From: Sabellastarte sp. h YS-2021
Lineage: Eukaryota > Annelida > Polychaeta > Sabellida > Sabellidae
NCBI GenBank assembly: GCA_964017235.1
Contig: OZ024935.1
Span: 34,327,596 to 34,391,595, forward strand
DNA: 64,000 nucleotides
Direction of reading: 5' to 3'
In this document: piece after piece, positions 47,151-58,014 of the stretch
Position numbering within the stretch: the stretch's first letter is position 1
Layout of the letters: each line of letters begins with the position of its first letter
Translations under genes and position numbers: made by a program
The notes under the pieces: generated by a model
The model's database searches: none
Told to the model about the DNA's origin: nothing
The model's input: only the letters and a program-made list of their open reading frames with translations

Positions 47151-47329
47151 GCAAATTGATGAAAATACATTTTTTTTTCAAAAGGTGGAAAGTTTTCCTC
47201 CCAATCACCTTTTGGGGTGGGAACCTTTCCGTGTGGAAACTTTTCTGGGTGTTAACTTTTCAGGGATTCTTAACATCCAGACACCACTTAAGTTTTTGAT
47301 GAATCAGATCATAAATGACTTTTTCAAAA

Positions 47330-47940
47330 TTGATCTCTTTGGTAAAATAAATTTTTTATTTGTTATTAAACTCATTACGTTAAGTTTGTATATTGTAGGA
47401 GAGTCAGCGTTTTCCTTTAATATCACCATAATACCAATTGTATGTACGAGGTTTTCATCATTATATATTCTATAGCACAAATTTATCTTTGAACTTTCTG
47501 TAGGTGGCATTACTGAAAACAATACATTATTTTTTGCTTGTAAATGCATGTGATTTATTTTTCTGAAAAGGATTTAACATCCTGAACATAACCAATTTGA
47601 AATATATATTAATGCCTTTAATATCTAGAGAAAATTCAATTTTCAGATCAATCCAGCTAATAATAAGGGATTGGTGAGTATTTTATTGTGCCTAGTATGT
47701 ATTTCTTTGCAATAGGGATGTAATAATAGAAGACCGACCTGTTTCCCCCTTTCATTTAAAGAAAATCCCTGATTTCTTTGTACAGTTATTGCACACCCCT
47801 CCTCTCCTCCCGAGTGATTTCTACAGTTATTATTCTTCCATTCATTCAGGATACAAAATGAATGTATATTTATTTAAAATTAAAAAAATCCACAATTCTA
47901 AATGTTGGTCAAATTATTGAGGTCAGATCACACCATTTAT
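47330..47940. other. Stretch without recognisable gene
   Basis: AT-rich; no coding motif, element end or RNA gene seen. Confidence 0.45.
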
Positions 47941-47945
47941 TACCA

Positions 47946-48497
47946 GGGCCCGTATTCACGAAAGGTCTTAGCCAGGGCTTAGGCTTAAAGTTGAGACTTT
48001 TGTCTTAGGCTTAGTGGTATTCACAAAGAATTTAAGACTGGTCTTAGTCTTAGCCAAGGGCTCAACTTTAAGACTGGTTAGTAGTGGGCTTAAATTTTGT
48101 AAAGAGGACTTAAATATGGCCACCATAAACTTTTCTCCACTTCAAAATTTGAAATGGCTGTAAATAATGTATAATTATACAGAATATCTCATTAAAGCAT
48201 TCTTTGGAAGTTTGTATGTGGTAACAAGGTTTTCCATTTCAAAACAGCACTTTTCCTTAGATAAAATATATTAAATGAAGGATATAAATTGTCACCAATA
48301 GTATAGTTTGAATAGAAAAGAAAGGTCACATGACACAGAAAACCACTTTGGTTATTTGATAATCTTGGACTTGGCTAAGTCACCCTTTGTGAATACGGTT
48401 TTAAGACAAAACTTAGCTGAGACAAAAGTCTTAACTTTAAGACTGGATTTAAGCCTAAGACCTGGCTAAGTCTAAGACCTTTAGTGAATATGGGCCC
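47946..48497. mobile_element. MITE A, GGGCCCGTATTCACGAA termini
   Basis: Termini GGGCCCGTATTCACGAAAGG and, inverted, GGGCCCATATTCACTAAAGG. Subterminal AAGACTGG / CTTAGGCTTA words repeat in both orientations. The 552-bp unit has an internal core (TAAATTTTGTAAAGAGGACT and CTCCACTTCAAAATTTG) that is shared with the neighbouring unit. No coding capacity. Confidence 0.9.
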
Positions 48498-48498
48498 T

Positions 48499-49087
48499 GG
48501 GGCCGATTTCACGAAGGGACTTAAGTCCTGATTTAGACTTAAATTTAAGACTTTGGTCTTATATTTTGTCATAAGAATGTTAAGTCTGTGGTCTTAGATT
48601 TTGCGGATTTCACAAAGCAGCTAATTCCATGAAATTGCAAAGTCAGTGGACTTAACTTTAAGTCTGGGAGGTAGTGGGCTTAAATTTTGTAAAGAGGACT
48701 TAAATATGGCCACCTTAAACTTTTCTCCACTTCAAATTTTGAAATGGCTGTAAATAAAGTATAATTATTCAGAACACCTCACTAAAGTAGTCTTTGGGAA
48801 GTTTATATATGACAACAAGGTTTTCCATTTCAAAACAGCCCTTATCCTTAGATAAAATACATCAAATGAAGGATATATGGCACCAATATTATATTTTGAA
48901 TAGATATAAAAGGTCACATGACACAGAAAACCACTGTGGTTATTTGATAAGCCTGGACTTAGCTAAGTCACCTTTGTGAAATCCATTTTTTAAGTCCCAG
49001 ATCTAGCTAAGACCAAAGTCTTAGATTTAAGTCCCTGACTTAGCCAATAAAGGGACTTAGTTTAAGTCCTTTAGAGAAATTGGCCCC
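48499..49087. mobile_element. MITE B, sister of MITE A
   Basis: Termini GGGGCCGATTTCACGAAGGG and, inverted, GGGGCCAATTTCTCTAAAGG. Starts one base after MITE A ends. The core from about 48665 to 48930 is the same as MITE A at roughly nine bases in ten, but the arms have diverged more, carrying CTTAAGTC words where A has TAAGACT. The pair arose by tandem insertion or by divergence of a duplicated unit. Confidence 0.9.
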
Positions 49088-49239
49088 TGGGATTAGTTTT
49101 AGTGAAATGGAGATATAGCTGTGTTTCTAAGTTTTATGCAAAAATGCAGTTCCGCTGTATATACTTTATTTTCTTTCAAACCTCTGCAGGAATTAGAAAA
49201 GCAAAAGTATGTAGCATAAAATACATACAACATATTATT

Positions 49240-50350
49240 GTAGCCACCAGATAGCAGATGCTATGGATTTTGCTTTGTTACGCTGCCGCTGCAGTGTGTA
49301 GAGAGATTTCACCGTTATCACTCTAATGAAAAAAATATTATAGCTAGCCTTATCAAATTTGCAGGATATATTCATAACCATGAAATCTTGCCTGGGAATA
49401 TTTTTGGCCTCACTTTGAAAAACAATATGGCCGCCACTGGCGTTTTTTTTCGAATTTCAGCAAGGACTTTTGGTGGCCATCTAGGGTATTATAGGTAGAG
49501 ATTTCAAATTCATAGGGTATGTTCCTCATTACAAAATCTTGACTGGGAATATTTTTGGCCTCATTTTGAAAAACAAGATGGCTGCCACAGGCGTTTCTTT
49601 GTCAGTCATGAAAAGTGCTTATATCTCCCTTATTATTGGTCCTAGAGTTTTGGGATGGCTATCCAACTTATAGGAAATCATGGACGGGGAATATTTTGGT
49701 GTGGTCTGATTTGACCTTGACCGCAAACTTAAAAGTGCTTATAACTCGCTTATTATTGGTCGCACAGGTTTGGGATGGTAAACCACCTTATAGGAAATCA
49801 TGGGCTGGGAATCTTCTGATGTGTTTAGATTTGACCGTGGACCCCTCCTTCAAGGTCAGTCGAGGATAGCCAAACTTAAGAGTGCTTACAACACGCTTAT
49901 TATTGGTCCTAAAGGTTTGGGATGGTAAACCAACCTATAGGAAATCATGAGCTGGGAATATTTTAGTGTGGTCGGATTTGACCTTGGGTGCCTCCTTCAA
50001 GGTCGAACGAGGATATCCAAACCTAAAAGTACTTATAACTTGCTTATTATTGGTCCTAGAGGTTTACAAAGTGAAACCAACCTGTAGGAAATCGTGGGCT
50101 AGGAATCTTTTGATATCGTCAGATTTTTTTACCTTGGGCCCCTCCTTCAAGGTCAAACAACAATAGCCAAACTTAAAAGTGCTGATAACTTGCTTATTAT
50201 TTGTCCTAGAGGTTTGCAATATGAAACCAACTTATAGGAGGTCATGGGCTGGGAATCTTCTGATGTTTTCAGATTTGACCTTGGGCCCCTCCTTCAAGGT
50301 CAAACGATGGTTCACTGACTTTGGTGAGTTGTCTTTTCAGTGGATACAAA
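49240..50350 (+). mobile_element. Tandem-repeat element with 120-148 bp monomers (TTATTATTGGTC)
   Basis: A leader (49240-49610) with two copies of TTGCCTGGGAATATTTTTGG / TTGACTGGGAATATTTTTGG and AACAATATGGCCGCCACTGG-like text is followed by five monomers, each with ATAACTCGCTTATTATTGGT, AGGAAATCATGGGCTGGGAA and a TTTGACCTTGGGCCCCTCCT segment. The leader closely matches 59570-59660 in the element at 59.4 kb. Open frames at 49615-50403 read the repeats. Confidence 0.8.
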
Positions 50351-50660
50351 TTTGCATCGGTTCTCTGATGCGTAGGTCTAGTTTTACTGTACTTTTATTG
50401 TAGTTGATCAAATGATGAAGCACTTTTAATAACCTTGTTATTGCCTCTGGTACAGTAAGCTATTTATTGCAAATGTTAACCAGTGTTAACCCCCGTGAAC
50501 TCAATTGAGCAGCATTTCAATGTACCAGACAAACAGAAAATCTGGAACTGTTTTAGTTACCGACACACACTATTTACTAGTGTTCCTTTTCATCCACTAT
50601 TCAATCCTTCATAATAGCAGTAAAGAATTCCAGTACACCAAAATTATTAAGTACATAGTG

Positions 50661-51672
50661 TTACGGTCAGGGGGAAGCAATTGGTAGCAATTCCTGGTTG
50701 CCTTTAAATTGCAACAGGAAAAGAGAAAAAAATATTATTTAACAAATTTATTTAACAATTAAAATAATGATTACAGTCAACTGAGCTGCTCTTCATAGTT
50801 TGCACAAAAAGCCAATATTACAAAGTGAAGCCAATCTGACTTGACCAGTGTCCTATGCTTGTAATTGACAGTTAAGTTTGTCCACTGTGTCCAGCAATCT
50901 GTCCTGTTATCTCTCCGGTGTCTGCTAATGCAGCGTCTGTGTCCTGTGATCCCTTCTGAGTCCACTAGCACAAAATGTCAGTATACTGTGACCCTTTTGG
51001 TGGTGACTAACACAAAATGTCTCTATACAGATATTCAAAGTTTGGACAAATATGTTGTCTGCTCCAGGATATGGACAATGTCCAAAATATAGCAAATCCA
51101 CTCTCTGATAGATCTACACACTATATCCAGATACAAACAATATCTAAAGTTCAGTAAATCCACGCTAGTAGATCCACACACTATATCCAGATGCAAACAA
51201 TATCCAGGGGACAGCAAATCCACTGCCTGGTAGATCTACACACTGTGTCCAATTCACTCCAACAAGAGTTCACCACAATATAAATAACAGAAGCAGTTTA
51301 TATCTGCTTGATACAGTATAGCAGTTTCAAGACACAATTAACTTTCTATAGCAAGCAAAACAATGTTAAAATATGGTCAGGTGTGCAGCACTTATATGCA
51401 GCTGTGGAAATGGCCAGAAGGTTATAGAATTAACTTGACAGTAAACACTGTTTACAAGAATCACTGAGGAGGCTCTAGAAACCAGTTTTGGGGATTTCCC
51501 CAAATTGGTAGTAGATCGCCCTATCAGAACTACTGAGGAGGTTATTGAAGCCTCCAGGGATTTTCCCAGTCTATAAATAGATCAATCCAATAGAGTTCAA
51601 TAAACATAAATACCACTTAACTAGTTCTGTGGAAAAACCAATAAGGTCAAGGTTTTTACATGGCAACACATA
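50661..51672 (+). mobile_element. Possible 1.0-kb insertion flanked by an 8-bp direct repeat
   Basis: The word ACATAGTG occurs at 50653-50660 and 51673-51680. The interior starts TTACGGTCAGGGGG and contains a TATAAATAG followed by AATAAA-like words near 51576-51615, as in some LTRs, plus a 64-bp repeat. No TIR is visible and the end is not CA, so both solo LTR and chance are possible. Confidence 0.35.
51085..51250. repeat. 64-bp tandem repeat, about 2.5 copies
   Basis: AGCAAATCCACTCTCTGATA, AGTAAATCCACGCTAGTAGA and AGCAAATCCACTGCCTGGTA recur about every 64 bp, each followed by CACACTATATCCAGAT or a near variant. Confidence 0.8.
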
Positions 51673-51689
51673 ACATAGTGCTCTCCACA

Positions 51690-52150
51690 AATTAAATTGT
51701 GCCTTGGCCCATTGCCTATATATGTAACAATAGAGCTAAGGGAAAGTAAAACGAACACATAGGGGTATAGATTGCTAGCTGTCACTAATGAATACACTTT
51801 GATGACTCCCACTAGTCAACATATTAGGTCTTAAGGAACGCGACTGGTACATCATGTCATAAATCTTGAATTTCACTTCCAAGTAATCTGTTCAGACTTC
51901 AAGTATGTAAACTTGCTTGATTTTGTATCTGATTTTTGCGGTTTATTGATCTCAGTCTGTAGCTAACAGTAAGTAAGACTATTGCTAAATATTGGCTGCT
52001 ATTGGATATGTAATAGCCACTGTGACTAATTCCGTTTTTAGTCAAACCTGTACCAGGTTAAGGGGTTTTCAAGAAAAATGGCACATTTTTTGTTGGTTTT
52101 AATAAAGAAGAGCACTCATTGAACTTGAAGTGGTGAAAGGAGTGCCAAAA
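51690..52150. other. Stretch without recognisable gene
   Basis: No domain or repeat recognised. Confidence 0.4.
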
Positions 52151-52199
52151 GAATACATACAAAAACTAGACTGAGTACTGTTAGTAAGTAAGTAAGAAA

Positions 52200-52648
52200 C
52201 ACTTATAATGCGCCGAAATTGATGTAAACATCCTCTAAGGCACTGATGTCCAAAAAGGGATAGTCCAGTTCCAAAAAGAGGTCAGTTTCCATATTAGTGT
52301 CAGATGGGGGAGATAGGCTATGGTGGAGGATAGGCTAATCTGAACAGATAGGTTTTCATCTCTTTTCTGAATGGGGAAATGCTTCCCATGGTTCTAATGG
52401 GTTGAGGAAGCTTGTTCCACTCTGGAAGCAGCTGCTATGAAGCTGCGCAACCCTGAGCATTTATTTGGTTTAGATGGGGAAATTGAAAGGCGATTGGCAT
52501 TTGTGAGAGAGGAGTTAGTAAGCAAGGAGATAAAATTTGAACCATAAACGGTAATGAATGGGGAGCCAGTTTAGTTTGGGCAGGAAGATTGTGACATGAG
52601 TAAATTTATTTAGTTTGCACACAGTACGACATAAGTCATTTTGGACTC
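52200..52648 (-). pseudogene. C-terminal region and 3' UTR of LINE C
   Basis: FTHVTIFLPKLNWLPIHYRL, EWNKLPQPIRTMGS and FRKEMKTYLFRLAYPPP are read in order before the stop near 52323. The 3' UTR reads to TTTCGGCGCATTATAAGTG. Confidence 0.75.
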
Positions 52649-53826
52649 TCAGAAGGCTGCCAGTATATGCCTTTTTGTGTTATAAAGCAGTGAGTTGCAG
52701 TAATCCAGGTGACTGCTAACCGAGGCATATGCCACTTTTACAGCTGTTTCATGATTTAAGTACCTGCGGACCCTTTGTAGTTCCCGGAGATGGTAGTAAC
52801 TTATGCCACGTAGATTTACCACATGTCTTTGTATTGAATTTTCAGCATCCAGGATGACATCAAGGTTTTTGACCGATTCAGCTGGTTCCATGATGTTACC
52901 AAGCAAATTCACTGAGAAAGATGACTTCAGGGAGTTTCTAATTTGATCATCACGAATCACTATGAATTCCGTCTTGTCAGGATTTAATTTAAGTTTATTA
53001 TTTCCCATCCAAGCCTGGACGGCCTCAAGGCAATTTGTCAGTTCAGTGATACTAGAATTGAAGTTCCTAGGGTCAAGTTCCATGTAAATTTTTGTGTCAT
53101 CTGCATATAAGTGATGGGTCACATTGAATTTAGATATGATGACTGAACTGAGAGGGGTTGTATATAGGGTAAAAAGGAGTAGCCCCAGAACTGAGCCCTG
53201 GGGAACCCCATAAAGGAGTTGAAAAGCATCTGACAGATGTCCATCTATTTTGATCCGCTGTTTCCTTGAGTTGAGGTATGATTGAACCCACTTAAGCACA
53301 ACCCCATCAAATTGCCGTACCAGTTCTGAAGGCAGTTGAATAGGATTGAGTGATGTATTGTATCGAAGGCTGCAGATAAGTCCAGAAGGGCTGATCCAAC
53401 AGCTGCACCTTTGTCCATTGAGGTGGCAATGTCATTTTGTATTTTTAGCAATGCCGTTTCAGTTGAGTGAAAAACTCTATATACAGACTGATTTTCATTG
53501 GATATACCTTCGTGAACAATGTGCTCATTTATCTGCCTAGCCACGGCGTTCTCTATAAGTTTGGAGATGTAGCTGAGGTTGGATACTGGTCGATAATTCT
53601 TGAGAGTGTTTCTGTCAAGACCAGCTTTTTTCAACAAGGGTGTGACATGTGCAGTCTTGAAACAGGATGGGAAACTGCCCTCCTGTAGGGAGTAGCCCGC
53701 CATATTTGTAATAGGAGTCAAGAGTACACTGATACAATCAAGGACCAATGATGTTGGGATTGGATCCAAGTCACATGATTTATTTGGTATGAACTTAATG
53801 ATTTTAAGAACTGCGTCCTCTGACAT
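52649..53826 (-). pseudogene. Reverse transcriptase of LINE C
   Basis: Two overlapping frames (53826-53245 and 53299-52649). Motifs: SCDLDPIPTSLV, KNYRPVSNLSYISKLIE, LLDLSAAFDTIHH (motif A), YGVPQGSVLG (motif B) and HHLYADDTKIYM (motif C, catalytic pair intact). SHLDYCNSLLY follows in the thumb region. One frameshift near 53270 separates motifs A and B. This is the best preserved LINE RT of the window. Confidence 0.9.
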
Positions 53827-53829
53827 GGT

Positions 53830-54268
53830 CCGGAAAGAAACAATCTTATTTTTGTAGAATCTGAGAGAGGGGGATTGGCATCAGCAGACAATAATCCAGA
53901 TTTTAGTTTAGCGATTTTGACTGCAAAATACTTGCCAAAAGTGTTGGATAAACTGTTGATGGTAGCATGATCTGGAAGTACAATTTTTGGAGGACGTTCT
54001 TTATGGAATTCCACAAGGTCTTGGGGTTATCCTCATTTTGCCAAACCATGTTACTATGGTATTTGGTTTTCGCACATGCCAAGAGGCGGTTGAAATGGGT
54101 CACTGCAACTTGATTCCTACTGCGATTTATGGCAGAGTGTTCCCTATGCCACTCCCTTTCGAGTTTGCGTTTGCATCTCTTTGCTGCCAAAATCTCACTG
54201 TTTATGAACCATTTGTTAACATATTGTGGAGTTTTGCGTTTATGTATAGGTGCGTGCTTGCTTGTCAA
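53830..54268 (-). pseudogene. Linker of LINE C between endonuclease and RT
   Basis: KTPQYVNKWFINSEILAAKR, KRKLEREWHR and NEDNPKTLWNSIKNVL, then PDHATINSLSNTFGKYF. These are the standard blocks preceding the RT in CR1/L2 elements; they are spread over two frames. Confidence 0.75.
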
Positions 54269-54289
54269 GTAAGTTCCTAAGGGTATGAA

Positions 54290-55165
54290 AATACTGGTGT
54301 GATAATAAACTAGCTGTTTTGTAAGGAGCCTGGATAAGCTCAGAATTTGTAATATCAGACATTAATTCAGTTTTGTTTATCATGCCAAGTTTTCTTATTT
54401 TTAAGCGTTTTACTCTGCAGGAATTTTTAACCGGAAATGTTGTGAAAAAAGATATGCCATCCTTTAAATAATGATGTACTGAGGAAGTGAGGGATTTACC
54501 AGTGCAGAGGACATCAAGGATATGTCCTTACATGTGCATAGGTGGTGACACATGTTGAATAAAATCAAAATCTGACAGAACTGTGTTGAACTTATCTGTC
54601 CAGCAGTTTTGACTGTCTAGATGGATATTGACATCTCCCAGGATGATGTTTTCATGTGGTGACAAAATGAAACAACTAAATTCTTCATTGAATTTACTTT
54701 TACTACTGCTTGGAGGTCGGTAGATGACATGTACTAAGAGCTGGTGTGACTGACGCTCTCACAGTTTGACAGTGATGTGTTTAAAATGTCCCGCTGATCA
54801 GTTTGACGAAGCACGCTATTGATGTCATTCCTGACTAAGACAGCAACTCCTCTTTTCTTGTTCCTGTGTGGGACATGGTGAAGCTGGAAACCTGCATTGG
54901 TTATTTCATCCATTAGGCCGTGTATGTCAGACAGCCTTAGCCAGGTCTCAGTGACACCAATGATGTCAAGGTCATTTGACGGAACAAAATCTCTAAAGTC
55001 TGACATTTTGTTTCGCAATGACCGAGCTTTGATATTTCTGACTGATGGACTCGAGTTCAAGCTAATGTCACCGGAAAGAATCAAGATGATGGACCACCAA
55101 GGGTTGACATTTCTGAAACAGTGCGTCACTTGACTGCTTGCAGGGCAACAAAAACAATGTTGCAA
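54290..55165 (-). pseudogene. APE endonuclease domain of LINE C
   Basis: From 55165: MQHCFCC..., NIKARSLRNKMSDFRDFV, IGVTETWL (catalytic Glu), GFQLHHVPHRNKKRGVAVL and, in another frame below 54734, VIYRPPSS, IILGDVNIHLD (GDxN) and ILDVLCT. The final SDH motif is not recognisable. Family order is intact, frames are not. Confidence 0.8.
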
Positions 55166-55194
55166 CTGTCCAAAGAGGATAGTAAACTTGAGTG

Positions 55195-55830
55195 AATAAT
55201 TTTTGGTGATGGCAATCTATTCTCTTTGGTGGGGGCTGTTGACCGAGCAGTCAAAAGGATGGAAAAACAGAACCAAAAAATGCAATGCATGACCAATGGA
55301 AGCCAAAATTAAAATGTAGAAATAGGTGCACCTACCTTTCCTGCATACAAGGCTTTCTTTTAAAGCATCACAGTACCAAAAACAAAAGTTACTAGATTAG
55401 GAAGGAGTAGATTAATGCATATGTTTGGGATGTATGGAATTAAAATTTAACAGTGGACAGGAAATGTGAATTGGCAACCAACATACAATATTTTTATGAT
55501 ATATATCTATTTTACATGTAATACACTTGGTATGGTTTGTGTATGAAACATTGAAAGTGATACCGCGGGAATAATCGAGTGGGCGATAATACCCCTTCAG
55601 TGATAAACTATAGTTTTAACTAATATCTGGGCATACTGACAGCCTCTAATCTATTGGTTTATGAATTTTTATCCAATACATACAATAACAGTAAAATGTA
55701 TCAAATATCGACCAGTTTCTACAGTAGAAATAAAATTTTAACCGAAAATAATAAAAACCACGTCTCCCCCTGGTGAACGCTAAAATCATGTTAGCAGTGT
55801 AAACACTGTTTGAATTTCATATTAATTGTA
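55195..55830. other. 3' end of the putative intron
   Basis: No repeats recognised. The polypyrimidine tract before the exon 2 acceptor is weak (TTTCATATTAATTGTAG). Confidence 0.4.
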
Positions 55831-55831
55831 G

Positions 55832-55953
55832 AAAATAGAATGGACTTCAGATGCAAACCACTTACAGTATGGACCCAGACAGGGCAGTCCTCGCTACCGA
55901 GAGGCAGTGGCAAAGTTCTTAACAGAAGGCTATGCTGGTGATCCTGTAAGAAG
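55832..55953 (+). CDS. Class I/II PLP-dependent aminotransferase, second exon
   Basis: A 122-bp exon in phase 0 with exon 1, preceded by ATTGTAG and ended by AAG/gtgaga (phase 2). It encodes KIEWTSDANHLQYGPRQGSP then RYREAVAKFLTEGY and GDPVRR. The YGxxxGxxxxRxxxAxFL pattern is the hallmark of the N-terminal substrate-recognition region of fold-type I class I/II aminotransferases. Its Tyr-Gly and Arg residues shape the active-site entrance of the dimer. Codon and protein conservation are far above the surrounding repeats. The rest of the gene, with the PLP lysine, must lie beyond 64000 or be lost. It was too short for simple frame searches. Confidence 0.85.
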
Positions 55954-55959
55954 GTGAGA

Positions 55960-56760
55960 GGCTAAGCTAAAGACTGAATAATTATATCCCCAGACAAAAG
56001 TTTCATTGCCTTTTTTTAATTAAATTTTTTTTAAAAATTCAATATATTGTAAGTTTAACAAAATTGGCCTCAATTATTTTATGTTGTGTGAGTACCTTCA
56101 ACTTTCTGGTATAAACCATTCGTGCTCAGTAAAAATGTTCAGTAAAATCTAGATTTATCAGCTGTGAAGGCCTCTTCTCACCAGTGACAATATAATATGG
56201 GACAATCTGATCCAGTATTAAAATTGGAACTCATAAAATATATCTTGTTTATTCATATTGACAATGATACAATATGAACAGATACAAAGCAGTTTTTAAT
56301 TTTTGAAGAATTCTCAAATTTTTATTGGATAACAAGGTATTGTCGGCATATGATACATGGCCCCATTTTTATGTTTGCTGACTTTTCAGTCTGCTGACAT
56401 AATAGCATCATTCTGCGGCATACGCATGTGCGTGAAGAATTTCTCCTCCAAAAGTACAAGGCCCAGAGACATGCTGTTAATTTTGAAAAAGAACTTCTCT
56501 ATCGAGAATCTGTGAGCTTGTCTGTTCCCCAGAGCCGTTAGAAGAGAGGTACCCCCACCCAAAATGTGAAAATTTCAAAACTTTATCACAATTTTCTCAT
56601 TGACTATTGAAGGAATTTCTCTCTTATCTTGCATATATTTACTGGGCCTCAAGTACATTTATCAAGTATCAGGCCTGGATTTTTCTTATTTTTTGGTATG
56701 AATTTTTGAAATATTTTTAATGCATCAAAATTCATGAATTTATCAGTTAATCACTTATAA
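55960..56760. other. Intronic stretch without recognisable gene
   Basis: No further aminotransferase exon is visible. Weak repeat-like text begins near 56400. Confidence 0.4.
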
Positions 56761-57300
56761 CTTATAAAGTATTGTATTTAGAGCACTTTGTTAAATATAT
56801 TTTTCACCTATTTTTGTTTCAGCTATAGCACTGTAAAATTCCAGACCTGTAGCTCATTCCATAGATGAACCATAGCTACACAAACTATACATGATGTGCG
56901 TAAAACAATCAGTACAATGCTGATCTGTACAGATGCAACAAGGACTATTTCCTCTAGAAAAAAATATAGATTCTGACAGTGGTCTTGAATTTTTGTGGAA
57001 ATGTATCAGCTATGACATAGTAAAATTGCATACCTGTAGTGAAATTGTGAGCTTGTTGATCATAGCTGAGCAGTGGCTACTTTAAGGTTCTCACTGTTGA
57101 ATAAAGAAACTTGAAAATTATTGCATTAAGAGTATTTTCTTTAAATACAATATTTATATATGTTTTGGGTTAGCTATAACATAGTAACATTGCATAGATG
57201 AGCAATAGCTACTTTCAGGTTTTCCCTTTTGAGTAAATCAGTTGTAACTTGAAACTTATTGCATTTAGAGAACTTTGTTTAAAAATGGTTTTCACCTACT
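56760..57300 (+). repeat. Diverged tandem-repeat module (CACCTAYTTTT / AGACCTGTAGCTCAT)
   Basis: Two to three old monomers with ATTGCATTTAGAGAACTTTG, TTTTCACCTACTTTTT and CCAGACCTGTAGCTCATTCC. The text matches the 155-bp array at 59.8-61.2 kb and, more loosely, the 133-bp array. Confidence 0.65.
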
Positions 57301-57302
57301 TT

Positions 57303-57990
57303 TTTACCCCACAACCCTTAAGGGTTGTAGGGGTATTGTTTTCACACATGGTGTCCAGATGGGTGGGCGGGCGGGAAAAAGTTTGTCCAGGCTGTATCTC
57401 AGAAACCGTAAGGTGTAGGAAGTTGATACTTGGTAGGGACATTGGTTAGGATGCTTAGGTGTGCAATGTCATGGTGTGACCTTGATTTGACCTTGCCGTA
57501 GTGACCTTGAGTTTGAAAATCTTGTCTGGGCTATATCTCGGAAACAGTAAGGTAAAGGAAGTTGATACTTGGTAGGGACATTGGTTAGGGGGTGTAGGTG
57601 TGCAGCGTCATGGTGTGACCTCGATTTGACCTTTAACCTTGCCGTAGTGACCTTGACCTATAAAATCTTGTCTGGGCTATATCTCGGAAACCGTAAGGTG
57701 TAGGAAGTTGATACTTGGTAGGGACATTGGTTAGAGGGTGTAGGTGTGCAACGTCATGGTCTGACCTTGATTTGACCTTTGACCTTGCTGTAGTGACCTT
57801 AACCTATAAAATCTTGTCCGGGCTATATCTCGGAAAGCGTAAGGTGTAGGAAGTTGATACTTGGTAGGGACATTAGTTAGGGGGTGTATGTGTGCAGCAT
57901 CATGGTGTGACCTTGATTTGAACTTTGACCTTGTCGTAGTGACCTTGACGTTTAAAATCTTGTTGCACCTTTGGCTCTGTCTTTTGATGC
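57303..57990 (+). mobile_element. Hairpin-capped tandem-repeat element, family 1, plus copy
   Basis: Left cap is a near-perfect hairpin, TACCCCACAACCCTT / AAGGGTTGTAGGGGTA (57305-57335), then GGTGTCCAGATGGGTGGGCG. Four monomers of 139-146 bp follow (AAACCGTAAGGTGTAGGAAG near 57402, 57541, 57687, 57833), each with TGGTAGGGACATTGGTTAGG and TGACCTTTGACCTT-like direct repeats. The same family lies in opposite orientation at 5030-5950. No coding capacity. Confidence 0.88.
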
Positions 57991-58014
57991 AGATTAAGCA
58001 TTGGTAAAGTCATA

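Larger units (their letters stand above)
41670..47320. repeat. Long foldback arms enclosing the satellite block
   Basis: Left arm about 41670-41850 (GGAAAAGTTTCCACCCGCAA, GTTCCCACCCAGAAAGGTTC) and right arm about 47160-47320 (GGGTGGGAACCTTTCCGTGT, GGAAACTTTTCTGGGTG) are inverted copies. Everything between, including two tandem-repeat elements, lies inside this foldback. The arms produce spurious open frames at 41672-42053 and 47149-47475. Confidence 0.75.
52160..55190 (-). mobile_element. LINE retrotransposon C, CR1/L2-type, minus strand
   Basis: A near full-length ORF2: hydrophobic leader with LSGDISLNSSPS (the usual LxGDIxxNPGP), endonuclease, RT and a CR1/L2-style C-terminus (WNKLPQPIRTMGS, FRKEMKTYLFR). 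It ends after ATTATAAGTG in a TTAC microsatellite (52166-52198), a typical 3' tail for this group. Several frameshifts and stops make it inactive. It lies opposite to the host gene within the putative intron. Confidence 0.9.

Noticed and set aside
49615..50403. Series of 66-84 codon frames
   Set aside because: They are successive monomers of the same tandem array, with the same peptide text each time.
52649..55165. LINE C open frames as host genes, including opposite-strand frames of 64-97 codons
   Set aside because: The minus-strand text is endonuclease, RT and CR1/L2 C-terminus; the plus-strand frames are shadows of it.
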